In this document: positions 30,910-41,552 of the stretch, one piece after another
Position numbering within the stretch: the first letter of the stretch is position 1
Layout: every line of letters starts with the position of its first letter
Source: Scleromitrula shiraiana
Taxonomy: Eukaryota; Ascomycota; Leotiomycetes; Helotiales; Sclerotiniaceae
Length of the DNA: 64,000 nt
NCBI GenBank assembly: GCA_028455995.1
Contig: JABELC010000005.1
Location: forward strand, 1 to 64,000
Direction: 5' to 3'
Program-made: the position numbers and the translations under genes
The notes under the pieces: generated by a model
Databases searched by the model: none
What the model was told of the DNA's origin: nothing
Seen by the model: the letters and a program-made list of their open reading frames with translations, nothing else

Positions 30910-33309
30910 TTCGATAATTTTTGTTGAGAACTTTTCGTGTGGTGTATTTGAATGATGTTGATATGAAACTGTGGATTTTCCTTGAGAATGAATGTTCCTG
31001 TTCTTTGTTGGAAATTAGAAGGTTTAAATATTCCGGAAAGCATACTGAACATGATGCGATCTTGCAATCTGAATTCGAAAATTAAAGGATTGGTGTCCGA
31101 AAGCGGTTGTGTCCCCCTTCTCCTCAATATTCTGTACCCCTCATTTGAGCAGAATCTTCTTTTATGAAACTCTTAGGCTTGCACAAAATTCTAGGTTGAA
31201 GGTAACGATCGACGATTTCATCCTATCCTAATCCCAATTCATGAATTACGAGAAACAGATCCGATCAGCTACAGAATCGTATGATGGAAAGTAGAGGAGA
31301 AATTGAGGAGATTCCTTCATTCGGATTGGAATCCAGAAGAAAAGGAGGCCACCCCACTCGCCGAGATAAATCTATAGATCAGAGATGAGAGCAAAATGCA
31401 TCAAATGATAAAGGAAAGACCTAACTCGTTCAAAGACATATATGAATATGTGCTCAATGATGAGAATCGACGGTAACATAATATTGAACATGGATTGGAA
31501 AAACATGGAAGGCTTTCCCGGTTGCCATATCCATTATGTTGCTTCGATTCCCCTCAAGCCAATGTATGATATACAGAAGTTTCTAGTCGATCGTCAATCT
31601 TGGCAAAGTTCAACTTGCGATGGAAACCGCAGTGGCCCAGATTTGAATGCTGTCCAGCGTTTGCAGAAAGAAGAAACGTGCGTTATTCTATGATGTATTG
31701 TGGTCTAAGTTAGGAGCAACAAAAATGCAGGCAAGAATTTGGCACCAGCTTGGAACAGGAGAACGGCACAGACAATGAAGTTGACGATCGAAATGGCGTA
31801 GATGTATCCCAGAAAATCACCGCGGAGCCACTCCGCTCATTCAACGTGATTTGATGGCGGTTCATAGATACTGAATGCTGTGATACCAGCCAATGTCAAC
31901 ATCCGTGTGGTTGAGAAGTAATGAAGAACTCCTTATATGCAAGTGCACGAAACTCGTGTCAGGGGAGGGTTCATGTTCGAAGCTTGGTCATAGATGAAAT
32001 CCAACGTCTCCTCTCCAGTTGAGTAACGGCGGCTCGTGGATCCTTCTGTAAAATTCCATTTGCAGATGATGCGTATGAAGCAACATATATGAATGAATTT
32101 TTATAACGTAATGGTTTGATAACGTTGATACGAAGGTAATAACATCATATCGAACTTTGGTAACGTTCAATTACACGACGTTAGGCTCCGAGAGTGAAAG
32201 AGGGGGGAAATGAGGGGCAGAATCTTAGAATCACTCGATTCAAATTCTTGGTATGCTGCCGCGCATGAGAGAACTCTAGAAGTTTGGTAAACTATTAATC
32301 AAAATGACTTGGTGTGCTTGAAATGGGACGCGATCGCGTGTGGGGTAGTGTAGAGTCGGCCCACTCGGGTTGATGGCTGGATCGTCGCGGAAAAGCTAAT
32401 TGATCCGTACCCAGCCTGTCGAACCGGGGCCCTCAGCTAACTCCAACAGCAGATTAGGCCCTGATCTCATCTTTATCAACATGACAGATCTACTATGGCA
32501 CTACCGATTTCATATACACACTGCGATGAGCGGGTTCATCTTGCAAACTCTACTCCTGAGAAATGGAAATTACGATATAGCTGGTTGTTTGTAAAAGTAT
32601 GTTCATGCCATCTAGTCATGTTTAAGATCAAATCTCATCATATGGATTTACAATTTATCTTTTCATTCTCTAGTTTGTTTGTCTCTCAGCCTCCTGGAAT
32701 ATCCTACTTATTCATATTGCTCCTCTCTTATCTCCTACATTCAGGTAGTCTGCTTGCTAGATATGAATGATTGAGAGCTTCAGCTAGTACATTATCACGT
32801 TTATAATTGGGAGATCGAAATCATCAAATAGACACATTAGTCTGGTATCTGGAGCTGGTTCACTTAATCAAATGAATTGAAGAATATTGAGATACTTACC
32901 ATCATTGTCAGTGATTGTATCAAACCCCCTACCCAACTAACTTGGCAATCAACACCTATTTATACTTACTGTCAGTTGATACTCACTTATCTTCGAGTTA
33001 ATTATATAAGTTTAGACTTGGAAAGCATCAGTAGTAGCTGTTTCTCGAGAAGTTATCACTGAGATCCGCTAAATGTGGCTAATATCTCCAAATATGTGTG
33101 GCTAAATTGTGGCTAATTGTGGCTAAACACGCCTATCTGTGTGACAGCTGATTTCCCGTCGATCATATGGTCCGTGCCAAAATGTTTACATCATATCATC
33201 TTATCTAACGCGTTTCCCACCCGTTCGCGTCGAAATTTCCAGTTTTCCCTTCACTTTACAGCAACTCCATCGACAAAGCCGATCAATTTTGCGGACGCCG
33301 ACGACAATC
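30910..33309. other. 2.4-kb intergenic region with one gene relic
   Basis: The spacer separates divergent genes. The only coding-like trace is the membrane-protein relic at 31705-31902. The first part holds the lectin promoter, the last few hundred bases that of the DUF7726-like gene. In 33065-33130 the phrase GTGGCTAA occurs several times in near-tandem (GTGGCTAATAT, GTGGCTAAATT, GTGGCTAATT, GTGGCTAAACA). Confidence 0.5.
31705..31902 (-). pseudogene. Relic of a membrane-protein C-terminus
   Basis: Read on the minus strand from an ATG ending at 31902, the frame begins MLTLAGITAFSIYEPPSNHVE. It meets a TGA at 31839-31837 and then continues as AEWLRGDFLGYIYAIS followed by a hydrophobic helix (IVNFIVCAVLLFQAG) and a stop at 31707-31705. 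The hydrophobic, amphipathic character on both sides of the stop suggests a truncated former transporter or other membrane protein. The family is not recognised and the length is short, so this is tentative. Confidence 0.25.
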
Positions 33310-34420
33310 ATGACTGATAAATCAACTAAAACGCCTTTGGCTACTGCTGATAGCAATGCCAACATCCTTCCTCCTCCAATTCTACCACCAAAGAAGAAAC
33401 TCGGTGCCATCGGTACAAAGATCAGTCCAAAGGAAACAGGCTCAAAAGAAACCGCTCCAAAGCAAACAGCTGAGGTTAGTGAAAGCGTTATAATTCCTAT
33501 CTTCGTGTTGAAGTGATCTGCCATTCTGTATCACAATAACTAAGGATCATCGAAACAGAAGAAGCCAGCTCAGAAGAAGCCAGCTACCAAGCGCAAAGCT
33601 ACTGAAATCGAAGAACCTCAAGCACTTCCAGAAATCGACTCCGATGATGAGCGGCTTCGTATGGTCGACCAAACTTGTGATCAAATCCGTCGAAAGATTT
33701 CCACCTTTATCCAATCTGGTGAGATGAAAGTCACCGAGTTTCAACGTAAGATTGGTACGAATAGTCGAAGTTATGGTGCATTCATGGGTCAGAGTGGTCG
33801 TGATAAGGGAAGTGGAAGTAATGTTTACTATAACGCGTTTGCATTTTTCAAAAAGAGAGAGTAGGTTATCCCCCCAATGGCATTGCGCAATTGACAAGTG
33901 CATACTAATTACAAACAGGCTTCAAGGTATTAAACCGCCCAAGAAGGCGAGGATTAGCAAGGCAGAAGAAACAAAGAAGATCGATGTCTCCAATGTCAAA
34001 CTCGATGGCGAATCCGACGTCTCTGTCCCCGTCTACGATACATGCGACGAAGTCCGTAAGAAAATCAATGCATTCCTTCGCGAACCCGGTATCACACAAG
34101 CAGGATTCTGTCGAGAGATTGTGAAAACTTATCCTGATGACAGGAAGATTCAATCTAAGTCTATGAATGATTTCCTATCAAAGAAAGGCCCACTTGCTGG
34201 AAATACTAGCGCGACATACTATGCTTCGTATGTTTTCTTTGAGAAGATGCGAATCAGAGATAATAAGCCGAAGAGTAAACATCGCGAGGAGATGGAAAGA
34301 CTCTATGCTAATGAGGGTGGAATCAACACTCAGGAGCTTGATCGTGGCAGGTATTTTTGTCATGTCAGCCAGAGACCCGTTCAAGACAAGTATGGTAAAG
34401 TCAGCTTTGTTGATATTTGA
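33310..34420 (+). CDS. Nuclear protein with two DUF7726-like repeats
   Basis: Three exons (33310-33474, 33559-33860, 33919-34420) with introns of 84 and 58 bp give 322 residues. A Lys/Pro-rich N-terminus contains a likely nuclear localisation signal (KKPAQKKPATKRK). Two related domains follow, about residues 80-160 (CDQIRRKISTFIQSGEMKVTEF..YYNAFAFFKKRE) and 190-280 (CDEVRKKINAFLREPGITQAGF..YYASYVFFEKMR). The shared pattern C-D-[EQ]-[IV]-R-[RK]-K-I-x-x-F-[LI] with a distal YYxxxxFF matches the fungal domain I know as DUF7726, whose function is undescribed. The second domain begins shortly after an intron. The ATG at 33310 is the first in frame. The repeat pair resembles small helical nucleic-acid-binding modules, which is only an inference. 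Confidence 0.78.
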
Positions 34421-34431
34421 TTAATTGACGG

Positions 34432-34486
34432 ATACATGGATGGATGCATGGATGGATGGATGCATGGATGGATACATTGGATGAGC
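34432..34486. repeat. GATGGATGCATG simple repeat
   Basis: Imperfect copies of GGATG/GCATG follow the stop codon of the DUF7726-like gene, in its 3' region. Confidence 0.8.
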
Positions 34487-34762
34487 GAGTTGGGATTTTT
34501 ACCACGAGGGAGGTTCGTAAGGAGTTTGAGAGTTGATTTGTTTCCACTGTAAATGATGTGGGGTTTCTGTTCTAGACTATTATATCATCACAAAGATGGA
34601 TGTGATGGTGGATCCCTTGACCTGTATTATGTACGTTACGAGACCAACGCTTGCAGCGATGCGAAATGTATAATAGCTTAAATTTTCGACCAAGGAGAAT
34701 TTCCTTGAAGGCAATTTCTTTCCTCTACTAGTCGCAGTGATATCTACCCCTATATAATCTCA

Positions 34763-34878
34763 ATACCAACAGGTTCCATTAGTACCAACAAGTTCATTAG
34801 GCTCATTAGTACCAACAGGCTCATTAGTACCAACAGGATCATTAGTACCAACAAGTTCATTAGTACCAACAGGTTCAT
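34763..34878. repeat. Minisatellite of about 18 bp (TTAGTACCAACAGGTTCA)
   Basis: About six imperfect copies of an 18-bp unit run in tandem, varying at AGG/AAG and TTC/CTC/ATC. The unit length is a multiple of three and each copy could be translated, but stops and the absence of a gene around it argue against a coding repeat. Confidence 0.85.
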
Positions 34879-35579
34879 ATAACCAATGTGGTAATAAGGA
34901 AGCAGGGGATATTATATATTATCTTAAGATGAGTGGGAGGCCTGGTACAGTTCATGGTATGCCCCCTCCCCCCCCATTCTTATCATCGGGCTGAGGGAGA
35001 CGGCATTGGACCCCGTTCCCGAAATGCTATTTGTATGTACCTGCATATGACTATGAATATGAATATGAATATCAAATATCAATATGATTGTGATGAAAGC
35101 TACAACATTGTGATGAAAGTTCGAAATGGATTTTTTCTATTGGTTCAAGTTAACAGATCGAGTCGAACGTACTACAAGGATCTATGTATTTGTACTAGTA
35201 TTAAGAATCGAAATAATAAGAATTGAAATTTTTTTTAATTTTTTCTTTTAATTTTTTTTTTTTCATTCTTTTCCTTTTGTGGAATACGAGATAACCATAT
35301 ATGTGAACCAATTATAATTAATCATTTGACACAATATTCGCACTAGTGAAATTTATATGTTGGTATATCCGCTCTAATGAAATTTATATGTTGGTAACTT
35401 TTCTGGGGTCATTTATTATACGTACTTCAAGTGACTTGTTGTTTTCTGAACATGCTAGTGCAGTGAGATGGTTTACTAGTACGCTCTCCTTTTTTTTTTT
35501 TTTTTTTTTTCTCTTTCTTTCAAGTTCTTTCTTTTTATTAGTACTAGTAAGATGTAAAATGCAAAATGTAAAATGTTGA

Positions 35580-35795
35580 AGGAGGTTAATAATAAGAGAT
35601 TAATATTAAGAAGTTAATAAGAGATTAATAACAAGAGGTTAATAATAAAAGGTTAATACTAATAAAAGGTTAATAATAAAAGGTTAATACTAATAAAAGG
35701 TTGTTAATAATAAAAGATTAATAATAAAAGGTTAATAAGAAGTGGTTAATCGTAATAAGTGGTTAATAATACTAGTAAAAAGTTAATAATAAGTG
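35580..35795. repeat. AATAATAAAAGGTTAAT repeat array
   Basis: A degenerate array of GGTTAATAATAAAA-type units, with changing spacing and AAGAGATTAAT variants, spans about 215 bp of non-coding DNA. Confidence 0.8.
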
Positions 35796-36035
35796 ATATT
35801 CTATAAGTTACTATCATAGATACAATATGTTTACTCAAATATAATTTACAAGAAGATACTACTACTAATATAAGTACTAGTATCATTTAGTCTGAAAACT
35901 TTGAAATTCGATAAATCTTATTACTATGTTATCAAGGAAACCAGCCCGTGCATTGAAAGTGGATTAATCATTTTCATTTTCATTTCCATTTTCATTTTCT
36001 TGTTCTTTCTCTTTGTGATGACTTTCGAGACGAGG

Positions 36036-36108
36036 AGAAATAAGAAATAAGAAATAAGAACTTGAAATAAGAAATTAGAAATAAGAAATGAGAAATGAAA
36101 AAAATAAC
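36036..36108. repeat. AAGAAAT simple repeat
   Basis: Imperfect AAGAAATAAG units, about ten copies, upstream of the Kre9-like gene. Confidence 0.75.
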
Positions 36109-36401
36109 CCTAATGTAAAATTAAATCTCCCCCCCGCATATACTGGGCTTGTATTGTAAGATTACTCCCCATCAACACTAAAAATTAGTACATTATCAAC
36201 GAAGATGGAATTATTCAAAAGCTGCATGTTTCCTTCACTTCAATATCATTTTCTTTAGATATTCTCTCTCTTTTATTATATCCATCCAAAATCATCACAT
36301 TCGTTTTGTATCTATCTACAACAGGCTCTGCCTACCTCCAGTCTTTACTACAATCATTTCATACAAATAAATAAAATAATTAAATAAATAAATAATTCAT
36401 A

Positions 36402-37307
36402 ATGCAATTCCCAACTCTTCTATCCCTCTCATCCCTCCTCTCGCTCACCACCGCCTACACCATCCTAACCCCAAGCGGAGGCACCAACGCCACCATTGCC
36501 AAAGGGAAAACCACCAGTATATCATGGAGCAGCGTTGACACCGACGCCTCCGAATTCTCCGTTTACCTCGTCAACTTTCAAGATTGGCCACCTACAGTCC
36601 TATCTCTTGCTCAAAATGTCCCGCAAGATGATGGTTCCGTTGATGTCTATATCCCCTGTGATATCGCCTCTGACTATGGCTGGCAATTCAACTTCATCAA
36701 CGGAACAAACACGTATGTGATTTATGCACAATCGTCCGCATTTTCCCTTACCGGATCTTGCGTCGACCCTGTTTCTACCACTTCTTCCGCGGCCGTCTCT
36801 ACCTCTACCACCACAGCATACATTACGCTCAATCAAACTGCAACTGTCAATCGAACGATTGTTGCGACGGCTACCGCTACCGCTCTTGCGACAGAGACGA
36901 AGGTCTCCAAGGTCGTGGAGACGGTTACGTTTACTAGCCCCATTGTGTGGTTTGTTCAACCTACTTCGACTCAGGATGCTGTTTGTGCGCCACAGAAGAC
37001 CGTTACGGTTTATGCAAGTGGACCTGCTCCTACTGCTACTGGTTCAGACTCTGGCTCCGCAGCTGCATCTCCATCTGGAACTGGAATTGGACCAAAACCT
37101 AGCTCTGGGTTCGGCGGATCATCAGGAGGATATGGAAACTATACGACTACACCATCTGTGAAACTTGCTAGTTCCACTGTAGGTGTTCCAAAAGAATCGG
37201 CAACTGCTTCTAGTACCTTGACACCTGTCCTTTCAAACGGAGCTCAGTCTTTGAAGGCTGGTGGGGTTATTGCTGGTTTGTTGGTTGCGATTGCTGGTTT
37301 GATGTAA
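36402..37307 (+). CDS. Kre9/Knh1-like Ser/Thr-rich GPI-anchored wall protein
   Basis: One exon encodes 301 residues. A signal peptide covers 1-18. The N-terminal domain, about 20-118, is of the yeast cell-wall synthesis Kre9/Knh1-like type (ILTPSGGTNATIAKGKTTSISW, with W-rich and Cys-containing strands). A long Ser/Thr-rich, probably O-glycosylated region follows, with one Cys near position 195. The C-terminus is a GPI signal, a small-residue cleavage site before a hydrophobic tail (GGVIAGLLVAIAGLM). It should sit at the plasma membrane or be linked to wall glucan. Members of this group are thought to affect beta-1,6-glucan assembly or wall structure; no catalytic residue is expected. Codon use is rich in C-ending codons at the start. 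Confidence 0.87.
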   Translation: MQFPTLLSLSSLLSLTTAYTILTPSGGTNATIAKGKTTSISWSSVDTDASEFSVYLVNFQDWPPTVLSLAQNVPQDDGSVDVYIPCDIASDYGWQFNFINGTNTYVIYAQSSAFSLTGSCVDPVSTTSSAAVSTSTTTAYITLNQTATVNRTIVATATATALATETKVSKVVETVTFTSPIVWFVQPTSTQDAVCAPQKTVTVYASGPAPTATGSDSGSAAASPSGTGIGPKPSSGFGGSSGGYGNYTTTPSVKLASSTVGVPKESATASSTLTPVLSNGAQSLKAGGVIAGLLVAIAGLM

Positions 37308-37976
37308 GGAGGGTATGGTGAATGGGTTAGGAATGGATGATGGTGACATGATTATTTTAGGAAAGCATAGGAATGAATGAGATGTGTGGTGATGTATCTT
37401 CTTGGTATTTGTTACATATTACAGTATTTATTATCGTTGAGAATGCTCTAGATGATACTTACTTTAGTGTGATAGATCTTAATATATATTTTTACTATCG
37501 AGGTTATCGTGTCTGCTTTTGTAAACAAAGTCTTTTTGTAAATACTATTGTGAACATAGATTTCATTTCCTTCATCTTATCTCCTTGTGTTGAATTGAGA
37601 GTTATCGCGCGAGATAGAATATCTTGGCAATAATATGCGAGGTTTTACAGGACAAAGGATTCTGAGGTTGTCGGTATGAAGCCCATAGTATATATAATAA
37701 ATAGATCATTCATTAATTATATTCCACGTTCTTGGACTGTTTCAATGGTACAGCTCTTACTTATTAAGCTTGATATCGCAATATTCTGCAATATTGAATG
37801 CAGATATTAATATTAATATTATTAACTCTCTCCACTAGAGCCGACAAGTGGCAGTGCGATGATTTACAGGCTAGCGTCACAGATGGCTAGTTCGCGTTTG
37901 TGGCGTTTCTGATCAGATTATTAATGCCGAGATTTCAGTCCACCACTTAAACACAACAAACATCACACCAAAAACC
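37308..37976. other. Intergenic region, no gene seen
   Basis: AT-rich spacer between two plus-strand genes. A near-palindromic AATATTCTGCAATATT occurs around 37778-37795, followed by ATTAATATTAATATT. Nothing coding is supported. Confidence 0.5.
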
Positions 37977-39011
37977 ATGACTATCAATATCCTCATAGTT
38001 GGAGCAGGTGCAGTTGGGGCATTTTATGGATCACGCTTATCTGGACTTTCAACATCCGATTCTCAAGTTTCGGTAATATGTCGTTCAAACTACAAAGCCG
38101 TTGTTGAGAATGGGTTTAAAGTAACGTCACCGAAATTTGGTGATTACAACTTCATACCCGATCATACATTTCCCAACCCGAAGGAAGCCAAGAATGCAAA
38201 GATAAAATGGGATTATATCGTCGTGAGCACCAAAGCGCTTCCGGATGTGAGCGATGACTCGGAAATCCTGGAAGGGCTCGTTGAGGAGAACCATACCGCC
38301 ATTGTATTGATTCAGAATGGTATCGGGGTGGAAGAGACATATTCTCTTCGATTTCCATCTTCGCCAATTCTGAGTGCCGTTACGGTTGTTAGTGCCGAGC
38401 AATCATCTCCCGGATTTATCAAACATAATCGATGGACTCGTATTAGTATAGGACCATATTTACCTGGGGTCATTGAATCCACCGTATTGAACGAGAAGCA
38501 AAAGATTGCTATTGAGCGAAACAAAGCCTTCGTTCAATTATTGCAGGAGGGAGGAGTCTCAGATGCGCAAGAATATTCGCATTCCAAACTTCAAATGGTC
38601 CGATGGCATAAAATCGCCATCAATGCCAGTATGAACCCCTCGGCCGTACTCTCATCCGGCTCAACAAATAACGCCATGTCGCTCGATCCTGAATTATACA
38701 TTCATCTGAAGGGTGTAATGGATGAAGTATTAACGACGGCACCAAAAGTTCTGGGCACTCCTTTACCGGAGGAATTTGCCACTTCGGAACAAATTTTGAA
38801 AAGTACGCAGAAAAACACGAGTGGCAGTAAACCAAGTATGTTATTGGATTGGGAGCAGGGGAAGACTATGGAACTGGAGGTTATCTTGGGAAATCCGATT
38901 CGGATTGCTAGGAAGATGGGGTTCGAAATGCCGAGATTACAGAGTCTGTATGCCTTGTTGAGGATGGCTCAGGAGAATAGATCAAAGGAGAGAGCGAATA
39001 GCAAGTTGTGA
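37977..39011 (+). CDS. Ketopantoate reductase family (ApbA/PanE) oxidoreductase
   Basis: The intronless gene gives 344 residues. The N-terminal Rossmann fold carries the dinucleotide motif IVGAGAVGAFYG (Gly9, Gly11, Gly14) and an NADPH-type loop (CRSNYKAV). LIQNGIGVEE is the typical second motif. In the C-terminal helical domain, Lys212 and Asn216 (WHKIAINASMN) correspond to the catalytic lysine and substrate-binding Asn of PanE. Family enzymes reduce 2-dehydropantoate to pantoate with NADPH, in pantothenate synthesis. Fungi have several paralogues and many act on other 2-keto acids, so the substrate is not certain. A cytosolic location is inferred. The start has a good context (ACCATGAC). 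Confidence 0.88.
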   Translation: MTINILIVGAGAVGAFYGSRLSGLSTSDSQVSVICRSNYKAVVENGFKVTSPKFGDYNFIPDHTFPNPKEAKNAKIKWDYIVVSTKALPDVSDDSEILEGLVEENHTAIVLIQNGIGVEETYSLRFPSSPILSAVTVVSAEQSSPGFIKHNRWTRISIGPYLPGVIESTVLNEKQKIAIERNKAFVQLLQEGGVSDAQEYSHSKLQMVRWHKIAINASMNPSAVLSSGSTNNAMSLDPELYIHLKGVMDEVLTTAPKVLGTPLPEEFATSEQILKSTQKNTSGSKPSMLLDWEQGKTMELEVILGNPIRIARKMGFEMPRLQSLYALLRMAQENRSKERANSKL

Positions 39012-39918
39012 AGTTTTGGTGAGTTGGGGGAATTGTTCTGAATGGGTGCTCTCTACCACGTTGGCATGTCGCTATCTCTTCTCGTGCGCCAATCTTAGAA
39101 ATAGACATCCCAATCATTCATTTTACTCCTTGGTCGTTTACAAATGTATGGGCGCACTTGAACGACGAATACAATGTATTGTGTGGGTAGACTACCGAGC
39201 TCCACACTTTGAATTTCTACATATCGTGGTTTGATTTAGTAATTGGCATTGCAACATCTTTCCCACCTGGGCGAAAACTGGGCGATGCACTCTATCCACT
39301 CGTCGTGAATTTCAACAAATCGATCTTGGTTGCTCATTTGTTATTTACACCTTCCAGCTCATATTCAATTGGCGGGCGGATGGTGGAGTTTACGGACATA
39401 AACCATAGATTAGTCTCGTCGCGAGTACCGAGAGAATTAGTTAGTGTATTTGAAAGCTGGTGGGTGGGGTTGAATCTTTGATACACATATCGCTTACATG
39501 ACATTCTGATTTTAGCACAAGTCAAGTGACGCTAGGCTAGGAATTTGCGATATCGATATTGATATTGATATTGATATTGATATTGATATTGATATTGATA
39601 TTGATATTGATATTGATATTGATAAAGCGATGCGATGATGGAAAGAAGCAGTACTGGTCAATGTTCTCTTCCTACTCTACATCAACTTTTCTGCTCCTTG
39701 GGGAAATACTCTCGAGATGCGTCACTCCATTACACAACCCTTGATTATCACAGCAGCTTTTGTCATCGAGATGATATTTGTCGACCCAAGTGTTGGGTGG
39801 TTTCAATACCTATATAAAACACATCATGTTTTCTCATGGGAAGTATTTAGGAATCATAGAAAAATATCAATCAGTTATGACTTTCTTCATTACATCTTAG
39901 TAATTTCAGCTTCCAATC
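39012..39918. other. Intergenic region with GATATT microsatellite
   Basis: No gene is supported. A 12-unit GATATT array lies at 39549-39624. The reading frame through it encodes only repeated Ile-Leu and is not a gene. The right end precedes the aldo-keto reductase relic. Confidence 0.5.
39549..39624. repeat. (GATATT)n hexanucleotide microsatellite
   Basis: One GATATC and eleven exact GATATT units in tandem, then GATA. It is likely length-variable among strains. Confidence 0.95.
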
Positions 39919-41028
39919 ATGATCAAAATGGTATTCCCTTCGACGATTCCAGCCTCTTTACAGAAGAGTCTCGACGAAAACAAAGTCGAATATGTTCAGC
40001 TTGGGTCGTTGGGACTTCGTGTTTCCTCTCCAATCTTTGGTGTGATGGCTATTGGTAGTAAGCAATGGTTATAATATGTAATGGAAGAAGAAGAAGAAGA
40101 AGAAGAAGAAGAAGAAGAAGAAGAAGAAGAAGAAGAAGAAGAAGGTTTGAAGATGTTGAAAGCAGCATGAGATAGAGGTACGTAGTATCTCCACCGCACG
40201 ATTGCAATAACATATGCTAATGGAAATAGGCCATCAAACACGGGATACGGCCAATGTGTATTCTAGTGGTGTGAGTGAGGAAATCGTTGGGAAAGCCATC
40301 AAGGAGTTCAAGATCCCAAGACATTAATTAGATTACGATCTTGACGAAAATCTTTGGAACTGTACCTAAGGAAGCGGGGATCTTCAATTGGGCCGTTGAG
40401 GGTCAAATGGCAAGGAGTAAAGATTATGTGAATCAAGGCGGTAAGCTTACGATCTCTTTGTGCTTGAAGAGAAAAGTCCATCACGAACGTACTAGTATCA
40501 TAGATTTATCGCGCGGCGCTATTTTCAAAGCAATCGAAGTCGAAGTCGAAGCCTCACTCACCCGTCCCGGAACAAATTACATTGACCTCTTGCAAATCCA
40601 CCGGTACGATTCCAGCGCCCCCATCGAAGAAACAACGAAAGGCCTGATCTTGTCCAGATGGGAAAAGTTCACTACATAGGAGCTTCTACAATATGGACAT
40701 ATCAATTTGCACGCACGCACTTTGGTGCGGAGAAGAATGGCTGGATAAAATTCTTCAGTATGTAAAACTCATACAATTTTTTGTATTAGAGAGAGGAGAG
40801 AGAAATGATCAAGTTCTGCAATGAAATCGGTGTTGGGTTAATTCCCTATGGAACTGTTTGTTGCACATGGATTGTTGGCTAGAGCTGTGGAGGGAGATGA
40901 TTCCGCAAGTTTTGATCTGGACAGATTGGATGATCTGTGTGCTTTAAAGGATATTCACCTTACTGATGATGCGGTGAAGTATTTGGAGGAACTCTATATC
41001 CCCAAGGCCGTGAACGGTCACCAGTAAT
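39919..41028 (+). pseudogene. Aldo-keto reductase relic with internal (GAA)20
   Basis: The relic starts with an intact AKR N-terminus (YVQLGSLGLRVSSPIFGVMAIG) and ends with the family C-terminus (LEELYIPKAVNGHQ then TAA). Many AKR blocks can be followed between: DTANVYSSGVSEEIVGKA, IFGTVPKEAGIFNWAVEGQMA, YIDLLQIHRYD, YIGASTIWTYQFA and FCNEIGVGLIP. Lesions are numerous. Stops interrupt the frame at 40072-40074 (SKQWL-stop) and within KAA-stop-DRG. There is another stop after FSM (TAA at the place of the usual Gln), plus frameshifts near 40325-40345 and 40840 and a lost segment. A run of 20 GAA codons replaces the short acidic stretch found in the family. A GTACGT..ATAG intron near 40178-40231 is still recognisable. 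The ancestral enzyme would have been an NADPH-dependent reductase. Confidence 0.85.
40084..40143. repeat. (GAA)20 trinucleotide microsatellite
   Basis: Twenty uninterrupted GAA units sit within the former first coding part of the aldo-keto reductase relic, in frame with it as Glu codons. Confidence 0.95.
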
Positions 41029-41552
41029 TGTAGATTCGGGGATCGAGAATTCAACGTGGCTGGAAGGGAAGTGACTATTCCTTAGCTGGAGAAGAAGAGA
41101 ATCGTGTTAACACTGGCCATATCATTCTCTGCGTTTTATCATCGTATCAAATACCGAAATCGTGTACTCTAAACCTAAACCAACAAACTACAATAGACAG
41201 ATAAACTGAGAACTCTTCTGATTCCAACATACGAATTATTTCTAGAAGTCCAACCGAGGCTTGATTTTTCGCGTAACTACTATATTTAGCAGCCAGGTTG
41301 ATCTGTTTTTTATTATTTTTCGAAACCCGAAAGTTGTCAATACACAAGATACTCACCTGCTCCATTCAACTTATTGAAAGACAATTCGACAATCCGAACG
41401 AAGGAGTGGAAATTCCGGTATTTAATCTTAACTCCGATATAGCTGAGAGGTGGGATGCAAGCAGCTAGTCAACTGCATGGTTCTCGGTTTCCCAAACAAA
41501 CAACTACTACAAATCACTATTCAATCCCATCACATAAGAAAAACTAATTGTA

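Larger units (their letters stand above)
34421..36401. other. 2-kb low-complexity intergenic block
   Basis: No gene is present. The region is a patchwork of simple repeats, listed separately, plus poly-C near 34965-34978, poly-T near 35490-35510 and a CTTTT/TTTTC-rich stretch near 35225-35280. The last 150 bases before 36402 contain ATAAATAAATAATT, the leader of the Kre9-like gene. Confidence 0.7.

Noticed and set aside
36724..37161. 145-codon open frame rich in Leu, Pro and Arg
   Set aside because: It is a shifted-frame shadow of the Ser/Thr-rich Kre9-like gene.
39559..39744. Open frame encoding an Ile-Leu repeat through the GATATT array
   Set aside because: It is a microsatellite artefact with no conserved flanks.
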